Shown here one piece after another: positions 28,470-38,629 of a DNA stretch of 64,000 nucleotides. Location of the stretch: positions 62,001-126,000 of the forward strand of contig NZ_FOLW01000008.1 of assembly GCF_900112475.1 (NCBI RefSeq), written 5' to 3'. This DNA is from Pragia fontium DSM 5563 = ATCC 49100. Its GTDB lineage: Bacteria; Pseudomonadota; Gammaproteobacteria; Enterobacterales; Enterobacteriaceae. The position numbers and the translations under genes were made by a program. The notes under the pieces are model-generated. The model had not been told where the DNA came from, did not search any database, and saw only the letters and a list, made by a program, of their open reading frames with translations. The stretch's first letter is position 1; each line of letters begins with the position of its first letter.

Positions 28470-29512
28470 CAACAAACCTCAATCAGAGCGCGATCTTGCT
28501 GAGCTTCAACTAACTCACCAATAGCCGTTAAGGTTATCTGATGGCGTTCAGCTATTTTACGCACTTCATCTTCAGCCTCAGGCATAACGGCAATTAACAA
28601 TCCACCAGAAGTTTGCGGGTCACATAATAAATTGCGCTGTAAATCCGTTAATTTACCCACCAAGTGCCCATAACTATCAAAGTTACGTTGGGTACCGCCG
28701 GGAACACAGCCTTCTGCAATATATTGTTCAACATCCGGCAGTTTTGGTACCGCGTCAAACCAAACATTAGCCTGAAGCCCGGAACCCTGACAAATCTCGC
28801 TTAAATGGCCTAATAAGCCAAACCCGGTGACATCCGTCATGGCCGTTACGCCATCAACTTTAGCTAATTCCGCACCAGGCTTGTTTAATTGGCACATCGT
28901 TTCAGTGGCAATACCCTGATGAATATCTTTCAGCTTACTTTTCTTCTCGGCCGTCGTCAGTACACCAATGCCAAGAGGCTTAGTCAGAAATAATTTACAG
29001 CCGACTATTGCTGCGCTGTTTTTCTTAATTTGATCGGTACTGACTATGCCGGTGACTGCCAGCCCAAATATCGGCTCTGGCGCATCAATGGAGTGGCCAC
29101 CGGCCAGAGAAATACCCGCCTGCTGACAAACATAACGACCACCATCAATAACTTTCTGCGCAATTTCAGGCGCCAGCTTGTCAACGGGCCAACCAAGGAT
29201 GGCAATAGCCATAATCGGCTTGCCGCCCATGGCATAAACATCACTAATCGCATTGGTTGCCGCGATCCGACCAAAATCAAACGGGTCGTCAACGATAGGC
29301 ATAAAAAAATCGGTGGTACTGATGATGCCAATGCCGTTACCGATATCATAAACTGCGGCATCATCACGGGTTTCATTACCCACTAATAAATGCGGATCGA
29401 TAAATTTTTCTTGCTCGGAATGGAGAATGGTTTCCAACACCTTAGGTGAGATTTTACATCCACACCCCGCACCATGGCTGTATTGTGTTAAACGGATAGC
29501 TTGCTTTGTCAT
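28469..29512 (-). CDS. selD: Selenide, water dikinase (selenophosphate synthetase)
   Basis: SelD makes selenophosphate from selenide and ATP, the selenium donor for selenocysteine and for MnmH. I place the start at ATG 29512 ([14 protein letters not shown]) with AGGGGA seven bases upstream; the TTG six bases earlier lies too close to that site. The 347 residues carry C17 and K20 in GAGCGCK, so this is the cysteine form and not a selenoprotein. The ATP-binding AIR-synthase domains follow. It heads the operon with mnmH and topB. Confidence 0.97.
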   Translation of the reverse strand: MTKQAIRLTQYSHGAGCGCKISPKVLETILHSEQEKFIDPHLLVGNETRDDAAVYDIGNGIGIISTTDFFMPIVDDPFDFGRIAATNAISDVYAMGGKPIMAIAILGWPVDKLAPEIAQKVIDGGRYVCQQAGISLAGGHSIDAPEPIFGLAVTGIVSTDQIKKNSAAIVGCKLFLTKPLGIGVLTTAEKKSKLKDIHQGIATETMCQLNKPGAELAKVDGVTAMTDVTGFGLLGHLSEICQGSGLQANVWFDAVPKLPDVEQYIAEGCVPGGTQRNFDSYGHLVGKLTDLQRNLLCDPQTSGGLLIAVMPEAEDEVRKIAERHQITLTAIGELVEAQQDRALIEVC

Positions 29513-29645
29513 CGTCAATTCCCCTTTCCGACCAAGTCAGTCTTTTGGATTAAGGCTATATAGTAACGCGCCTCACCGCTATTGATAAGACATACCACAC
29601 AGTTCGTCGATGAACCGCTCAGATTTCAGCCGTTTTCAATAAGAT

Positions 29646-29667
29646 AAACCCGGAAATTTCCGGGTTT
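29646..29667 (-). terminator. Terminator after ydjA
   Basis: AAACCCGGAAATTTCCGGGTTT is a perfect palindrome about 25 bases past the ydjA stop on the minus strand, with a T-rich tail on that side. It separates ydjA from selD. Confidence 0.7.
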
Positions 29668-29691
29668 TAATTAAGGAACTTCGCCGTTATA

Positions 29692-30240
29692 TTAAAAATA
29701 CGATACAAAAGGTGAAGTATCTTCGGCTTTCACCTTTGCCGGTTGCACCAACGGCGTACCTAAATAGAGAAAACCAACAATGGCATCCTGCTCACGGCAA
29801 CCAAATGCGTCTCTGACGATCGGGTTTTCAGTCCAAAATCCACTGCGCCAGATTCCACCGAACCCTTGAGCGACCGCTGCCATCTGCATAGCCTGCACAG
29901 CACAACTTGCTGAGGCTATCTGCTCCCATTGGGGCACTTTGTGATGCTCAGTGCAGTGTGCAACCACCGTGATAATCATTGGTGCACGTAAAGGTGCCTG
30001 TACTGATTTTTCCTGCACCGATTCATCCTGATCGGCATCTAATGCAGCGGCTAGCAACACCTCACCAAATCGGCTACGTGCATCACCTTCAATAATAATA
30101 AAACGCCAAGGTTGCAGCATGCCATGATCCGGTGCACGCATACCGGCACGGATAATATTTTCCAGCGCCTCTCCCTGAGGTGCAGGCGCTGATAAACGCG
30201 AAGCCGAACGACGATTAAGTAATAATGCTAATGCGTCCAT
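29692..30240 (-). CDS. ydjA: Nitroreductase family protein YdjA
   Basis: FMN-dependent oxidoreductase of the nitroreductase family; the natural substrate is unknown. The start at 30240 ([16 protein letters not shown]) aligns with E. coli YdjA (183 residues); the frame is open upstream without homology. Flavin-binding marks in its 182 residues are NRRSASRL near the N-terminus, [18 protein letters not shown] and the GFGGIWRSG segment. As in E. coli it lies between selD and sppA and is divergent from sppA. Confidence 0.93.
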   Translation of the reverse strand: MDALALLLNRRSASRLSAPAPQGEALENIIRAGMRAPDHGMLQPWRFIIIEGDARSRFGEVLLAAALDADQDESVQEKSVQAPLRAPMIITVVAHCTEHHKVPQWEQIASASCAVQAMQMAAVAQGFGGIWRSGFWTENPIVRDAFGCREQDAIVGFLYLGTPLVQPAKVKAEDTSPFVSYF

Positions 30241-30402
30241 AAGACAGACTCTCCAAATGGGAATGATAGGCAATGATAAAGTTAAAAAACATGTTGATAA
30301 CACAATATAACGTAAACATTTAACTATTTTACACTGACTTTTTTATCATCAACCTTTAGGATATCCATTATTGTTATTCACAGCTCAAATAACGGAGCAA
30401 AT

Positions 30403-32259
30403 ATGCGGGCATTGTGGCAAATCATTGTCGCCATCTTCAAACTGAGTTGGCGCGTTCTTAATTTTATCCGTCAGGCCTTTTTCAATCTGATATTTCTCAT
30501 TGTGTTATTGGTGGGTTTAGGGGCTTACCTTCAGGTTCAAGATGCTAATCAGCGTCCGGAGAAAGGCGCTCTGTTGGTTAACCTAAGCGGGACTATTGTT
30601 GACACGCTTAGCTCCGATATCAAGCTACGCCAATTGAGCCAAGAACTCATCGGCGGCAATAACGAGGTACAGGAAAACTCGCTGTTCGATATCGTTAAAC
30701 AGATTCGTTATGCCAAAGACGACGAAAAAATTAGCGGTATGGTTCTATCATTGAACAACTTTGTCGGCGCCGACCAACCTTCGCTAAAATATATCGGTAA
30801 GACGCTAAAAGAGTTCAGAGACAGTGGTAAACCGATCTATGCCATCGGCGATAGCTATTCTCAGGGACAATATTATCTGGCCAGTTTTGCCAATAAAATT
30901 TATCTGTCTCCGATGGGGGATGTTAGTTTGCCTGGTATCGCCACCAACGGTTTGTACTACAAGTCGCTGCTGGATAAGTTAAAAGTCACCACCAATATCT
31001 TCCGTGTTGGCACCTATAAATCAGCCGTTGAACCCTTTATTCGTGACGATATGTCACCAGAAGCTCGTCAAGCCGATAGCCGTTGGGTCAATGCCTTATG
31101 GTCTAACTACTTGACCGATGTTGCCGCTAACCGTGGCCTTTCCGTTGGCGAGGTTTATCCAGAGCCGACACAATTGATTAAACAGTTGAAAGCCAGCAAT
31201 GGGAACACCGCTGAGTTTGCGCTAAACAGCAAACTGGTCGATGCCATCCATTCTCGTGCTGACATCGAGAAAGTGCTAACCAAAGAATTTGGCTGGAATG
31301 AAAAGAATAAAAACTTCAATTTCACCAGTATTTATAATTATCAGATCCCCGATCCTGAGCCAAAATACGAAAAAGACGCTGAAATTGCAGTTATTTTCGC
31401 TAACGGAGCTATCGTTGACGGTCCTGAAATGCCGGGAATGGTAGGTAGCGATACCACTGCCAAACTGTTACGCGATGCTCGTTTAGATGACAATGTTAAA
31501 GCAGTCATTCTAAGAGTTAACAGCCCAGGCGGTAGCGTAACCGCTTCAGAAATGATCCGAGCTGAAGTTCAAGCCGTGAAAGATGCCGGAAAACCGGTGG
31601 TTGTTTCTATGGGAGGACTGGCAGCATCAGGCGGGTACTGGATATCAACACCTGCTGACTATATTATCTCCAGCCCAAGTACGCTAACCGGCTCTATCGG
31701 CATTTTTGGTGTCATTAATACCTTTGAAAACTCCCTTGATGCCATTGGCGTTCATACCGATGGGGTCGCAACATCACCTCTCGCAGAGGCGACCATAACC
31801 AAACAGCTGCCGCCGCAATTTGCCGAAATGATGCAGTTAACGATTGAAAATGGCTATAAAACGTTTATCAATCTGGTCGCCAAAGCCCGCAATAAAACAC
31901 CGGCGGAAGTGGATAAATTAGCCCAGGGAAGAGTCTGGATTGGTTTAGACGCTAAAAATAACGGGCTGGTTGATATGCTTGGGGATTTTGATGATGCCGT
32001 TAACAAAGCTGCTGAGCTGGCCAAGTTAGAGAGCTATGATCTTAAATGGACTAAAAATGAACCTGGCTTACGTGATATTTTATTAGGTCAGGCCTCTATT
32101 TCAGTCAATAGCTTGCTGCCAGAAGCGTTTAAAATCCAGCTCCCGGCACCGTTACAACAGGTGGCGGATGATATGAATAAACAACCTGGATTTTTCGGTA
32201 ATATGAACGATCCGGGACATCGTTATATCTACTGCTTAAGCTGTAGCTATTCCAATTAA
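30403..32259 (+). CDS. sppA: Signal peptide peptidase A (protease IV)
   Basis: Membrane-bound serine protease that digests cleaved signal peptides on the periplasmic side. The 618 residues equal E. coli SppA. An N-terminal anchor (about 24-45) is followed by two tandem S49 domains: the general-base lysine lies in VGTYKSAVEPF (about 209) and the nucleophilic serine in GGLAASGGYW (about 409). CGGAG before the ATG supports the start. A strong terminator follows, before ansA. Confidence 0.96.
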   Translation: MRALWQIIVAIFKLSWRVLNFIRQAFFNLIFLIVLLVGLGAYLQVQDANQRPEKGALLVNLSGTIVDTLSSDIKLRQLSQELIGGNNEVQENSLFDIVKQIRYAKDDEKISGMVLSLNNFVGADQPSLKYIGKTLKEFRDSGKPIYAIGDSYSQGQYYLASFANKIYLSPMGDVSLPGIATNGLYYKSLLDKLKVTTNIFRVGTYKSAVEPFIRDDMSPEARQADSRWVNALWSNYLTDVAANRGLSVGEVYPEPTQLIKQLKASNGNTAEFALNSKLVDAIHSRADIEKVLTKEFGWNEKNKNFNFTSIYNYQIPDPEPKYEKDAEIAVIFANGAIVDGPEMPGMVGSDTTAKLLRDARLDDNVKAVILRVNSPGGSVTASEMIRAEVQAVKDAGKPVVVSMGGLAASGGYWISTPADYIISSPSTLTGSIGIFGVINTFENSLDAIGVHTDGVATSPLAEATITKQLPPQFAEMMQLTIENGYKTFINLVAKARNKTPAEVDKLAQGRVWIGLDAKNNGLVDMLGDFDDAVNKAAELAKLESYDLKWTKNEPGLRDILLGQASISVNSLLPEAFKIQLPAPLQQVADDMNKQPGFFGNMNDPGHRYIYCLSCSYSN

Positions 32260-32267
32260 TCCTATTC

Positions 32268-32297
32268 AAGCCCGGTTCTCACTACCGGGCTTTTTTC
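32268..32297 (+). terminator. sppA terminator
   Basis: AAGCCCGGT and ACCGGGCTT form a 9-bp perfect stem with an eight-base loop, followed by TTTTT. It lies just after the sppA stop. Confidence 0.92.
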
Positions 32298-32374
32298 TAT
32301 CCGGCCAGTACGTTTTAATCCCCTGCTGAATCTTCTATAATGAAAATCCCTTCCGGTAAGCGATTTGAATACTC

Positions 32375-33400
32375 ATGCAAAATAAGCAAAAGAAATCGAT
32401 TTACGTTTCCTATACTGGCGGCACTATTGGCATGCACCGTTCTAAGCATGGCTATATTCCCGTCTCTGGCCATCTACAGCAGCAGTTGGCCCAAATGCCT
32501 GAGTTCCATCGGGACGAGATGCCTGAATTTGTGATTAACGAATATCATCCACTGATTGATTCTTCAGATATGACCCCGCAAGACTGGCAAAATATTGCTG
32601 ATGATATTTATCAGAACTATCAACGTTATGATGGTTTTGTCATTCTACACGGCACCGATACCATGGCTTTCACCGCCTCAGCCCTCTCGTTTATGCTGGA
32701 GAATCTTGGGAAGCCCGTTATCGTCACTGGCTCACAAATTCCATTAGCTGAACTGAGGTCGGATGGGCAAACCAATTTGCTCAACGCGCTCTACGTTGCC
32801 GCTAATTATCCTATTAACGAAGTTTGTCTGTTTTTCAATAACAAACTATTTCGCGGCAACCGCACCACGAAAGTTCACGCCGACGGCTTTGACGCCTTTG
32901 CTTCACCGAATTATCCTGCTTTACTTGAAGCCGGTATTCATATAAAACGCATCGCCTCACCAGACCCATTTGTCCATTCTGGTGCCTTTAAGATTCATCC
33001 TATTGCGCCTCAACCGATCGGCGTTATCACTATCTATCCGGGTATTTCGGCGGAAATTATCAGCAATTTTCTACGCCAACCGGTTAAGGCCTTAATTTTG
33101 CGCTCATATGGCGTTGGCAATGCGCCACAACGTCCGGATTTACTCGAAGAACTCCGCGATGCTGCTCAACGGGATATTATCGTGGTTAATCTGACACAAT
33201 GCCTGTCCGGTCGGGTTAATATGGATGACTATGCGACGGGTAATGCCCTATCTCACGCAGGTGTGATCAGTGGATTTGATATGACTGTTGAAGCAGCCCT
33301 AACCAAACTACATTTTCTGTTAAGTCAGAACTTACCGGTTAGCGAAGTACGGTCACTGATGCAAAAAAACCTGTGCGGTGAATTAACAGAAAATGAATAA
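32375..33400 (+). CDS. ansA: L-asparaginase I, cytoplasmic
   Basis: Hydrolyses asparagine to aspartate and ammonia; the cytoplasmic, lower-affinity enzyme without a signal peptide. The 341 residues show both threonine active-site segments: SYTGGTIGM (Thr near 14) and ILHGTDTMAFTA (Thr-Asp near 91-92), plus TGSQIPLAELRSDG. E. coli AnsA has 338 residues. pncA starts 13 bases after its stop on the same strand, so the two form an operon as in E. coli. Confidence 0.96.
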   Translation: MQNKQKKSIYVSYTGGTIGMHRSKHGYIPVSGHLQQQLAQMPEFHRDEMPEFVINEYHPLIDSSDMTPQDWQNIADDIYQNYQRYDGFVILHGTDTMAFTASALSFMLENLGKPVIVTGSQIPLAELRSDGQTNLLNALYVAANYPINEVCLFFNNKLFRGNRTTKVHADGFDAFASPNYPALLEAGIHIKRIASPDPFVHSGAFKIHPIAPQPIGVITIYPGISAEIISNFLRQPVKALILRSYGVGNAPQRPDLLEELRDAAQRDIIVVNLTQCLSGRVNMDDYATGNALSHAGVISGFDMTVEAALTKLHFLLSQNLPVSEVRSLMQKNLCGELTENE

Positions 33401-33413
33401 TTTAGGAGTGACA

Positions 33414-34037
33414 ATGAAGAAGGCCTTGCTTCTGGTTGACCTACAACATGATTTTTGCCTGAATGGCGCATTAGCCGTTCCTGATGGCGATGAGGTTATT
33501 CATGTCGCCAATCAAGCTATCCATGTTTTTCATCAGCGTGGCTGGCCAATTATTGCCACTCTTGATTGGCATCCGGCAAATCACAAAAGTTTTGCCGTTA
33601 ATTCTGGCGGCCAAATCGGAGAGTCAGGCTTGCTGAACGGCTTGCCTCAAATATGGTGGCCGGTACACTGCGTTCAAAATACCCATGGCGCATCTTTACA
33701 TGAAAAACTCGAACAACAGCAGATAACCACCTTGATCTATAAAGGTCAAAATAGCGAAACGGATAGCTATAGCGCCTTCTTTGACAATGATAAACGCTCC
33801 TCCACACCACTCCATGACTGGCTAACGGAACAGAATATCCGTCAACTGGTTATTATGGGATTAGCCACTGATTACTGTGTTAAATTCACCGTTCTCGATG
33901 GTCTGGAATTAGGTTATCAAGTTGAAGTTCTCGCTGCCGGCTGTCGAGGCGTTAATCTACAGCCAACCGATAGTGAACAAGCCCTGACAGATATGATGGA
34001 GCAAGGCGCAAAAATCATTCAGCTACAGCAGCTTTAA
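33414..34037 (+). CDS. pncA: Nicotinamidase
   Basis: Converts nicotinamide to nicotinate for NAD salvage; pncB, the next enzyme of that route, is also in this window. The start at 33414 (MKKALLLVDLQHDF) has AGGAG five bases upstream; an earlier in-frame ATG at 33393 would overlap ansA. The 207 residues carry the catalytic triad of the cysteine-hydrolase fold: Asp in LLVDLQHDF (about 9), a lysine in YKGQN (about 109) and Cys in GLATDYCVKF (about 153). DWHPANH is a metal-binding segment. Confidence 0.95.
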   Translation: MKKALLLVDLQHDFCLNGALAVPDGDEVIHVANQAIHVFHQRGWPIIATLDWHPANHKSFAVNSGGQIGESGLLNGLPQIWWPVHCVQNTHGASLHEKLEQQQITTLIYKGQNSETDSYSAFFDNDKRSSTPLHDWLTEQNIRQLVIMGLATDYCVKFTVLDGLELGYQVEVLAAGCRGVNLQPTDSEQALTDMMEQGAKIIQLQQL

Positions 34038-34111
34038 TTCAAGGATTCTTTAGCGTTAATGAAAAAACACCGTTTCTTGCTGAATCGTTTTTGTTAATTA
34101 TTCGCTAAAAA

Positions 34112-34519
34112 TCAGCCAATACTCTCTTCTCCGGTTTGTTCATCAACAAATTTCATCGATGCAGAGTTGATACAGTAACGTTTTCCAGTTGGCGGAGGTC
34201 CATCTGGAAACACGTGTCCTAAATGGGCATCACAATGGCCACAACGAATTTCCACTCGATGCATATTATGAGAGTTATCATCAAGATAACGAACAGCCTC
34301 CGGTGAAATAGCCTGAAAGAAACTCGGCCAGCCACAGCCAGAATCAAATTTAGTATCAGAATAAAAAAGTGGAGAATCACAGCAAATACAATAGTAAGTC
34401 CCTAACTTTTTATTATGTAAAAGATGCCCTGTATAGGGTGATTCTGTTCCTCGATCCTGCGTAACGAACCGTTGTAGCTCTGTCAGCTGGTTAACTTTAT
34501 TATTCAATTTGTTAGCCAT
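34112..34519 (-). CDS. msrB: Peptide methionine (R)-S-oxide reductase
   Basis: Repairs the R form of methionine sulfoxide in proteins. The 135 residues hold two zinc-binding CxxC pairs (CICCDSP near 45 and [12 protein letters not shown] near 94) and the catalytic cysteine in RYCINSAS near 118. [10 protein letters not shown] is also a family mark. E. coli MsrB has 137 residues and likewise lies divergent from gapA. No clear terminator separates it from pncA; the 74-bp convergent gap is short. Confidence 0.96.
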   Translation of the reverse strand: MANKLNNKVNQLTELQRFVTQDRGTESPYTGHLLHNKKLGTYYCICCDSPLFYSDTKFDSGCGWPSFFQAISPEAVRYLDDNSHNMHRVEIRCGHCDAHLGHVFPDGPPPTGKRYCINSASMKFVDEQTGEESIG

Positions 34520-34795
34520 ATATTTCCCCTATACCTGCATGCGGGCAAAAAATTAATTTCCGCGCCAATTATAACAATAAATTAACAACGAAGCAGGGAA
34601 TTTATTCACTAAAACGTCATTCATTGCCATCCACCACCAATAATTACCAAATTCCCCCTGAAAAGGGTTATAATTATCGAATCGGCACCCGATGAACCAC
34701 CATTAAAGTACAAAAAAACAGCAGTTCTTTGTGTCTACTGCATAGTGATTTAGCATTTTTTTTGTGATTGCTAACAATGATTGACACGATTCCGC
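34520..34795. other. Divergent spacer between msrB and gapA
   Basis: AT-rich stretch that must contain the msrB promoter and possibly further gapA promoters, since gapA has several in E. coli. I see no other clear element here apart from the gapA promoter that follows it. Confidence 0.4.
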
Positions 34796-34823
34796 TTGAC
34801 GTTTTGCAAGGTTTTTGTAATTT
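34796..34823 (+). promoter_or_regulatory. gapA promoter
   Basis: TTGACG (34796-34801) and TAATTT (34818-34823, preceded by TG) with a 16-base spacer. The surrounding sequence GATTCCGCTTGACG and AGGTTTTTGTAATTTTAC is close to the main E. coli gapA promoter as I remember it. Confidence 0.7.
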
Positions 34824-34858
34824 TACTGGTAGGTTATGAAATTCACTTCATTCACTAA

Positions 34859-35875
<1,017 letters not shown>

Positions 35876-35901
35876 GATAGTGAGTCACATCTGATTTTAA
35901 G

Positions 35902-35929
35902 AGGGCAGCTTAACCGCTGCCCTTTTTAT
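35902..35929 (+). terminator. gapA terminator
   Basis: AGGGCAGC and GCTGCCCT form a perfect 8-bp stem with a TTAACC loop and a TTTTT tail, 26 bases after the gapA stop. Confidence 0.9.
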
Positions 35930-35977
35930 TGGCGCTATACTATGCTGCAATTCAAGTATGATAAAAAGGCCAACGCT

Positions 35978-36850
35978 ATGTCAGACTCTCTTTTCTCTCT
36001 ACCAATAGAACAACAACTCACACCTTCTCTAACGCTACGCAAAAAAGATGATTTATCCATCATCGTGATTAACCATCCAAAAGCAACTGCGGCTATCGCT
36101 CTACAAGGCGCGCATCTGCTATCGTGGCAGCCCAAGGGTGAAATGCCTGTCATATGGCTAAGTCAATCCAGCCAGTTTAAAACCGGTGCCGCTATTCGCG
36201 GTGGCGTTCCTATTTGTTGGCCTTGGTTTGGCAAAGCAGGGACGCCTTCTCATGGCTTTGCCAGAAATGAGCTTTGGCAATTAACTGAGCACAGTGAAAA
36301 TGAAGATGGCGTCTGGTTGACGTTTTCACTGGAAGATAATCCACATACCCGCCAAATATGGCCTTATGCATTTCGTTTAATCGCGCGAATAAAAATCAAC
36401 ACCACCTGCGAAATCGAGTTGGAATCTCACGGTGATTATCCTGTCACTTGCGCTTTGCATACCTATTTGAACATTGCCGATATTAGCCAGGTTAATGTTT
36501 CAGGCTTGGGTGGTCACTACATGGATAAAGTGATTGGTGGTGAACATGATTCCACTGAGAAGGCGTTAACCTTTAACGGCCCCATCGATCGCATTTATAC
36601 TCAGCCAGAATCCGTCAGCCTGATTCAGGATCCCGTTGCTGGCCGTTCCATTGAAATTCATCACCGCAATGCGACTGATGTTGTTACCTGGAATCCCGGC
36701 GCAGAAGGTGCCAGTGGCATGAGTGATATGGAAAATGACGGATATAAAACCATGGTTTGTGTAGAAACTGCCAGCGTTAGTAATCCTGTGGATGTGCGTA
36801 ATGATAGACCACAGCGCCTGTCATCGATTATTTTATGTCGTAGGAATTAA
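35978..36850 (+). CDS. yeaD: Glucose-6-phosphate 1-epimerase (YeaD)
   Basis: Aldose-1-epimerase fold enzyme that interconverts the alpha and beta anomers of glucose 6-phosphate. I choose the start at 35978 (MSDSLFSLPIEQQ), with AAGG eight bases upstream; the ATG at 35942 adds residues without homology. The 290 residues carry GAHLLSWQP, IRGGVPICWPWFG and the histidine segments SHGFARN and ALHTYLNI of the family. E. coli YeaD has 294 residues and also follows gapA. Confidence 0.93.
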   Translation: MSDSLFSLPIEQQLTPSLTLRKKDDLSIIVINHPKATAAIALQGAHLLSWQPKGEMPVIWLSQSSQFKTGAAIRGGVPICWPWFGKAGTPSHGFARNELWQLTEHSENEDGVWLTFSLEDNPHTRQIWPYAFRLIARIKINTTCEIELESHGDYPVTCALHTYLNIADISQVNVSGLGGHYMDKVIGGEHDSTEKALTFNGPIDRIYTQPESVSLIQDPVAGRSIEIHHRNATDVVTWNPGAEGASGMSDMENDGYKTMVCVETASVSNPVDVRNDRPQRLSSIILCRRN

Positions 36851-36863
36851 TTGGGTTGAAATG

Positions 36864-36978
36864 CTTGTCAGTTAAAATTAATAACAGCGAAAATTTCGGC
36901 CGCTATTAGTACAGAGAATAAATCAACATAGGTGTCCGTGGCCGAGCAGAGGCGCTAAGGCGAGCGCCTCTGCACTCC
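36864..36978. repeat. Dispersed intergenic repeat, copy 2 (left part)
   Basis: Matches copies at 2410 and 49052. Its terminal hairpin is a perfect 11-bp stem (36946-36956 with 36963-36973). Against copy 1 it carries a compensatory T-A to C-G change and a paired deletion of one base on each side of the stem. It lies between the convergent genes yeaD and mipA. Confidence 0.8.
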
Positions 36979-37124
36979 ACGCCTTCGCCCCCGAATCCAG
37001 GTCGCTGCGCAACTCCCCTCCGCCTTCGCTCGGGTTAACGCACCGGCGCTGATTCGTTCCTGACGAAGCAGCGCCTCATCCTGCATCCTTGCTGGATGTG
37101 CTCCCTCTCTCAGTTGTCGGCTGA
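36979..37124. other. GC-rich block splitting dispersed repeat copy 2
   Basis: About 145 bp of clearly higher GC than its surroundings. It separates the left part of copy 2 from a right part (37125-37192) that directly abuts the left part in copy 3. It has no open frame that I recognise and carries small inverted repeats such as CATCCTTGCTGGATG. Confidence 0.5.
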
Positions 37125-37192
37125 ATTCCAGCGCTCAATAGAAAGGGAAAAAGACAAAACTCACTCATCACATGGTCTTAACCAATCCACAT
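37125..37192. repeat. Dispersed intergenic repeat, copy 2 (right part)
   Basis: ATTCCAGCGCTCAA followed by an A-rich stretch and TCTTAACCAA; the same order is found at 49168-49228 in copy 3. It is the tail of the repeat. Copy 1 lacks this tail and continues into the 50-bp direct repeats instead. Confidence 0.7.
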
Positions 37193-37237
37193 AACAGATA
37201 AATCAGCCTCAACGATAAACAAGTCAGCTTTAATCTT

Positions 37238-37987
37238 TTAGAAAGTATAAGTAATACCGGTAGCGATCAAGGCGGTATATGACTTATCAACCATTGGGCT
37301 ATCTTTTACTTCACTGTCTAAACGCGTATATCGCGCAGTGGCAAATGCACTCCAGTTCGGGTTAAAGCGATAATTCGCAGTTAATTCAGCGTAAGGAGAC
37401 CAGCTGCTACCCGCATTATATTGTTCCAGACCGCTACGGCGAGATTCATGCCCTGAAATACCATAGTAGTAATCATTAAAGTTACTGCTATACCAACTAA
37501 CACCTACTCCCGGTGTCAACTTCAGGTTATCAATATTGAAAGCGTATAAATACGCACCTTCAGCACGTAATCCATTACTGGTATTCAGCATATCAGCAGC
37601 AATAGAGGTACGGAGAATACCCCAATCAGCAATATGCTTATATCCTATTCCACCCATCATCGTGGAACGGCGCTTATCCAGCTGTTTCATCTGGTGGTCA
37701 TCACTTTTACTTGGGCGAAAATGCAAAGGTGAATAATAAACATCCAGAGACAGTTGGTTTTCTGCATCTTTCCAAAGATAGGTGCCAGCAACAGCGCCGC
37801 GGAAGAAGAAATTATCCCCTTCATAACCGATCATTGGAAACGGTAAAACGTCGTTATCAACATCTTTATAAGGATACATTTCAATAGCCGCACTGGCCCC
37901 TAATGACCATGTATCCGCATTTGCAGCCGGCGCTACCAAAACCATTCCCAATACACACGAACTTAAAAAAACATTACTCGATCTCAT
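37238..37987 (-). CDS. mipA: MipA/OmpV family outer membrane protein
   Basis: Outer membrane protein of the MipA/OmpV family; E. coli MipA is a scaffold that links MltA and PBP1B in peptidoglycan synthesis. The start at 37987 (MRSSNVFLSSCVLG) has GGAG six bases upstream. The 249 residues include a signal peptide cleaved near NADTW, then DNDVLPFPMIGYEGDNFFFRG, LDKRRSTMMGGIGY and the terminal YTF aromatic residue of a beta-barrel. In E. coli it also follows the gapA-yeaD-yeaE group on the opposite strand; yeaE is missing here. Confidence 0.92.
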   Translation of the reverse strand: MRSSNVFLSSCVLGMVLVAPAANADTWSLGASAAIEMYPYKDVDNDVLPFPMIGYEGDNFFFRGAVAGTYLWKDAENQLSLDVYYSPLHFRPSKSDDHQMKQLDKRRSTMMGGIGYKHIADWGILRTSIAADMLNTSNGLRAEGAYLYAFNIDNLKLTPGVGVSWYSSNFNDYYYGISGHESRRSGLEQYNAGSSWSPYAELTANYRFNPNWSAFATARYTRLDSEVKDSPMVDKSYTALIATGITYTF

Positions 37988-38059
37988 TACTATCTCCGTT
38001 TGTTTCAGTAACGCAAACAATCACACTAACCATTACGTTACTATCTTAATTACTTTCCA

Positions 38060-38629
38060 TTAATTGTTTAATGACTTAGCAATAGCTTCAGCTTCCTGCT
38101 GCCAAGCCTTAGCTAAGGTATGCACTAGCTCATCATAGCCATCTTTTTGTAATGGCATCTCAATATCAAACGGCCTACGAGTAATTTGTTCACCGCGCTG
38201 CAATATCCAGTAACCGTTGACCACAGCATATCCATCATAACGACCATGGAAACCATTAATCGTGACGCGTAAAATATCCATATCGCTACTACCACCAATC
38301 GGCTGAGCGGATACAATCCATCCGCTAAGTAGCGCGTTCAGATTATTGGTCAACGATTGTTTTAGCTGTTGCTCAAGGCCACTGCCCCATAAGTTATTAT
38401 TAGCAATCGTGTATTTTACATCGCTGGTCTGATAAGCAATGCCAGTTCCGGTCAAGAAGTCCGCAACAGTGACATTTTCAATCCAAAGCTGCTTACCGGA
38501 ATTAACCGCAATTTCAGCTACGCTGTTTGTTTTAGCCGCAACCGCTGGCAGTTGATAATAAGATACCTGAGTCTGACTGCTACAAGCACTTAATAGCAGC
38601 GCAATGGCTATAATATTCTTTTTCATCAT
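38060..38629 (-). CDS. pqiC: Lipoprotein PqiC
   Basis: Outer membrane-anchored lipoprotein that caps the PqiB tunnel of the PqiABC lipid-transport system. The 189 residues begin with a lipoprotein signal ending in LLLSAC, with the lipid-bearing cysteine at about 16, followed by the ABC-type transport auxiliary (DUF330) domain. It overlaps the end of pqiB by four bases (ATGA), so the genes are translationally coupled. E. coli PqiC (YmbA) has 187 residues. Confidence 0.93.
   Translation of the reverse strand: MMKKNIIAIALLLSACSSQTQVSYYQLPAVAAKTNSVAEIAVNSGKQLWIENVTVADFLTGTGIAYQTSDVKYTIANNNLWGSGLEQQLKQSLTNNLNALLSGWIVSAQPIGGSSDMDILRVTINGFHGRYDGYAVVNGYWILQRGEQITRRPFDIEMPLQKDGYDELVHTLAKAWQQEAEAIAKSLNN

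Noticed and set aside
29030-29386. A 118-codon plus-strand ORF opposite selD
   Set aside because: It is antisense to conserved selD codons, shows no family resemblance and no ribosome binding site.
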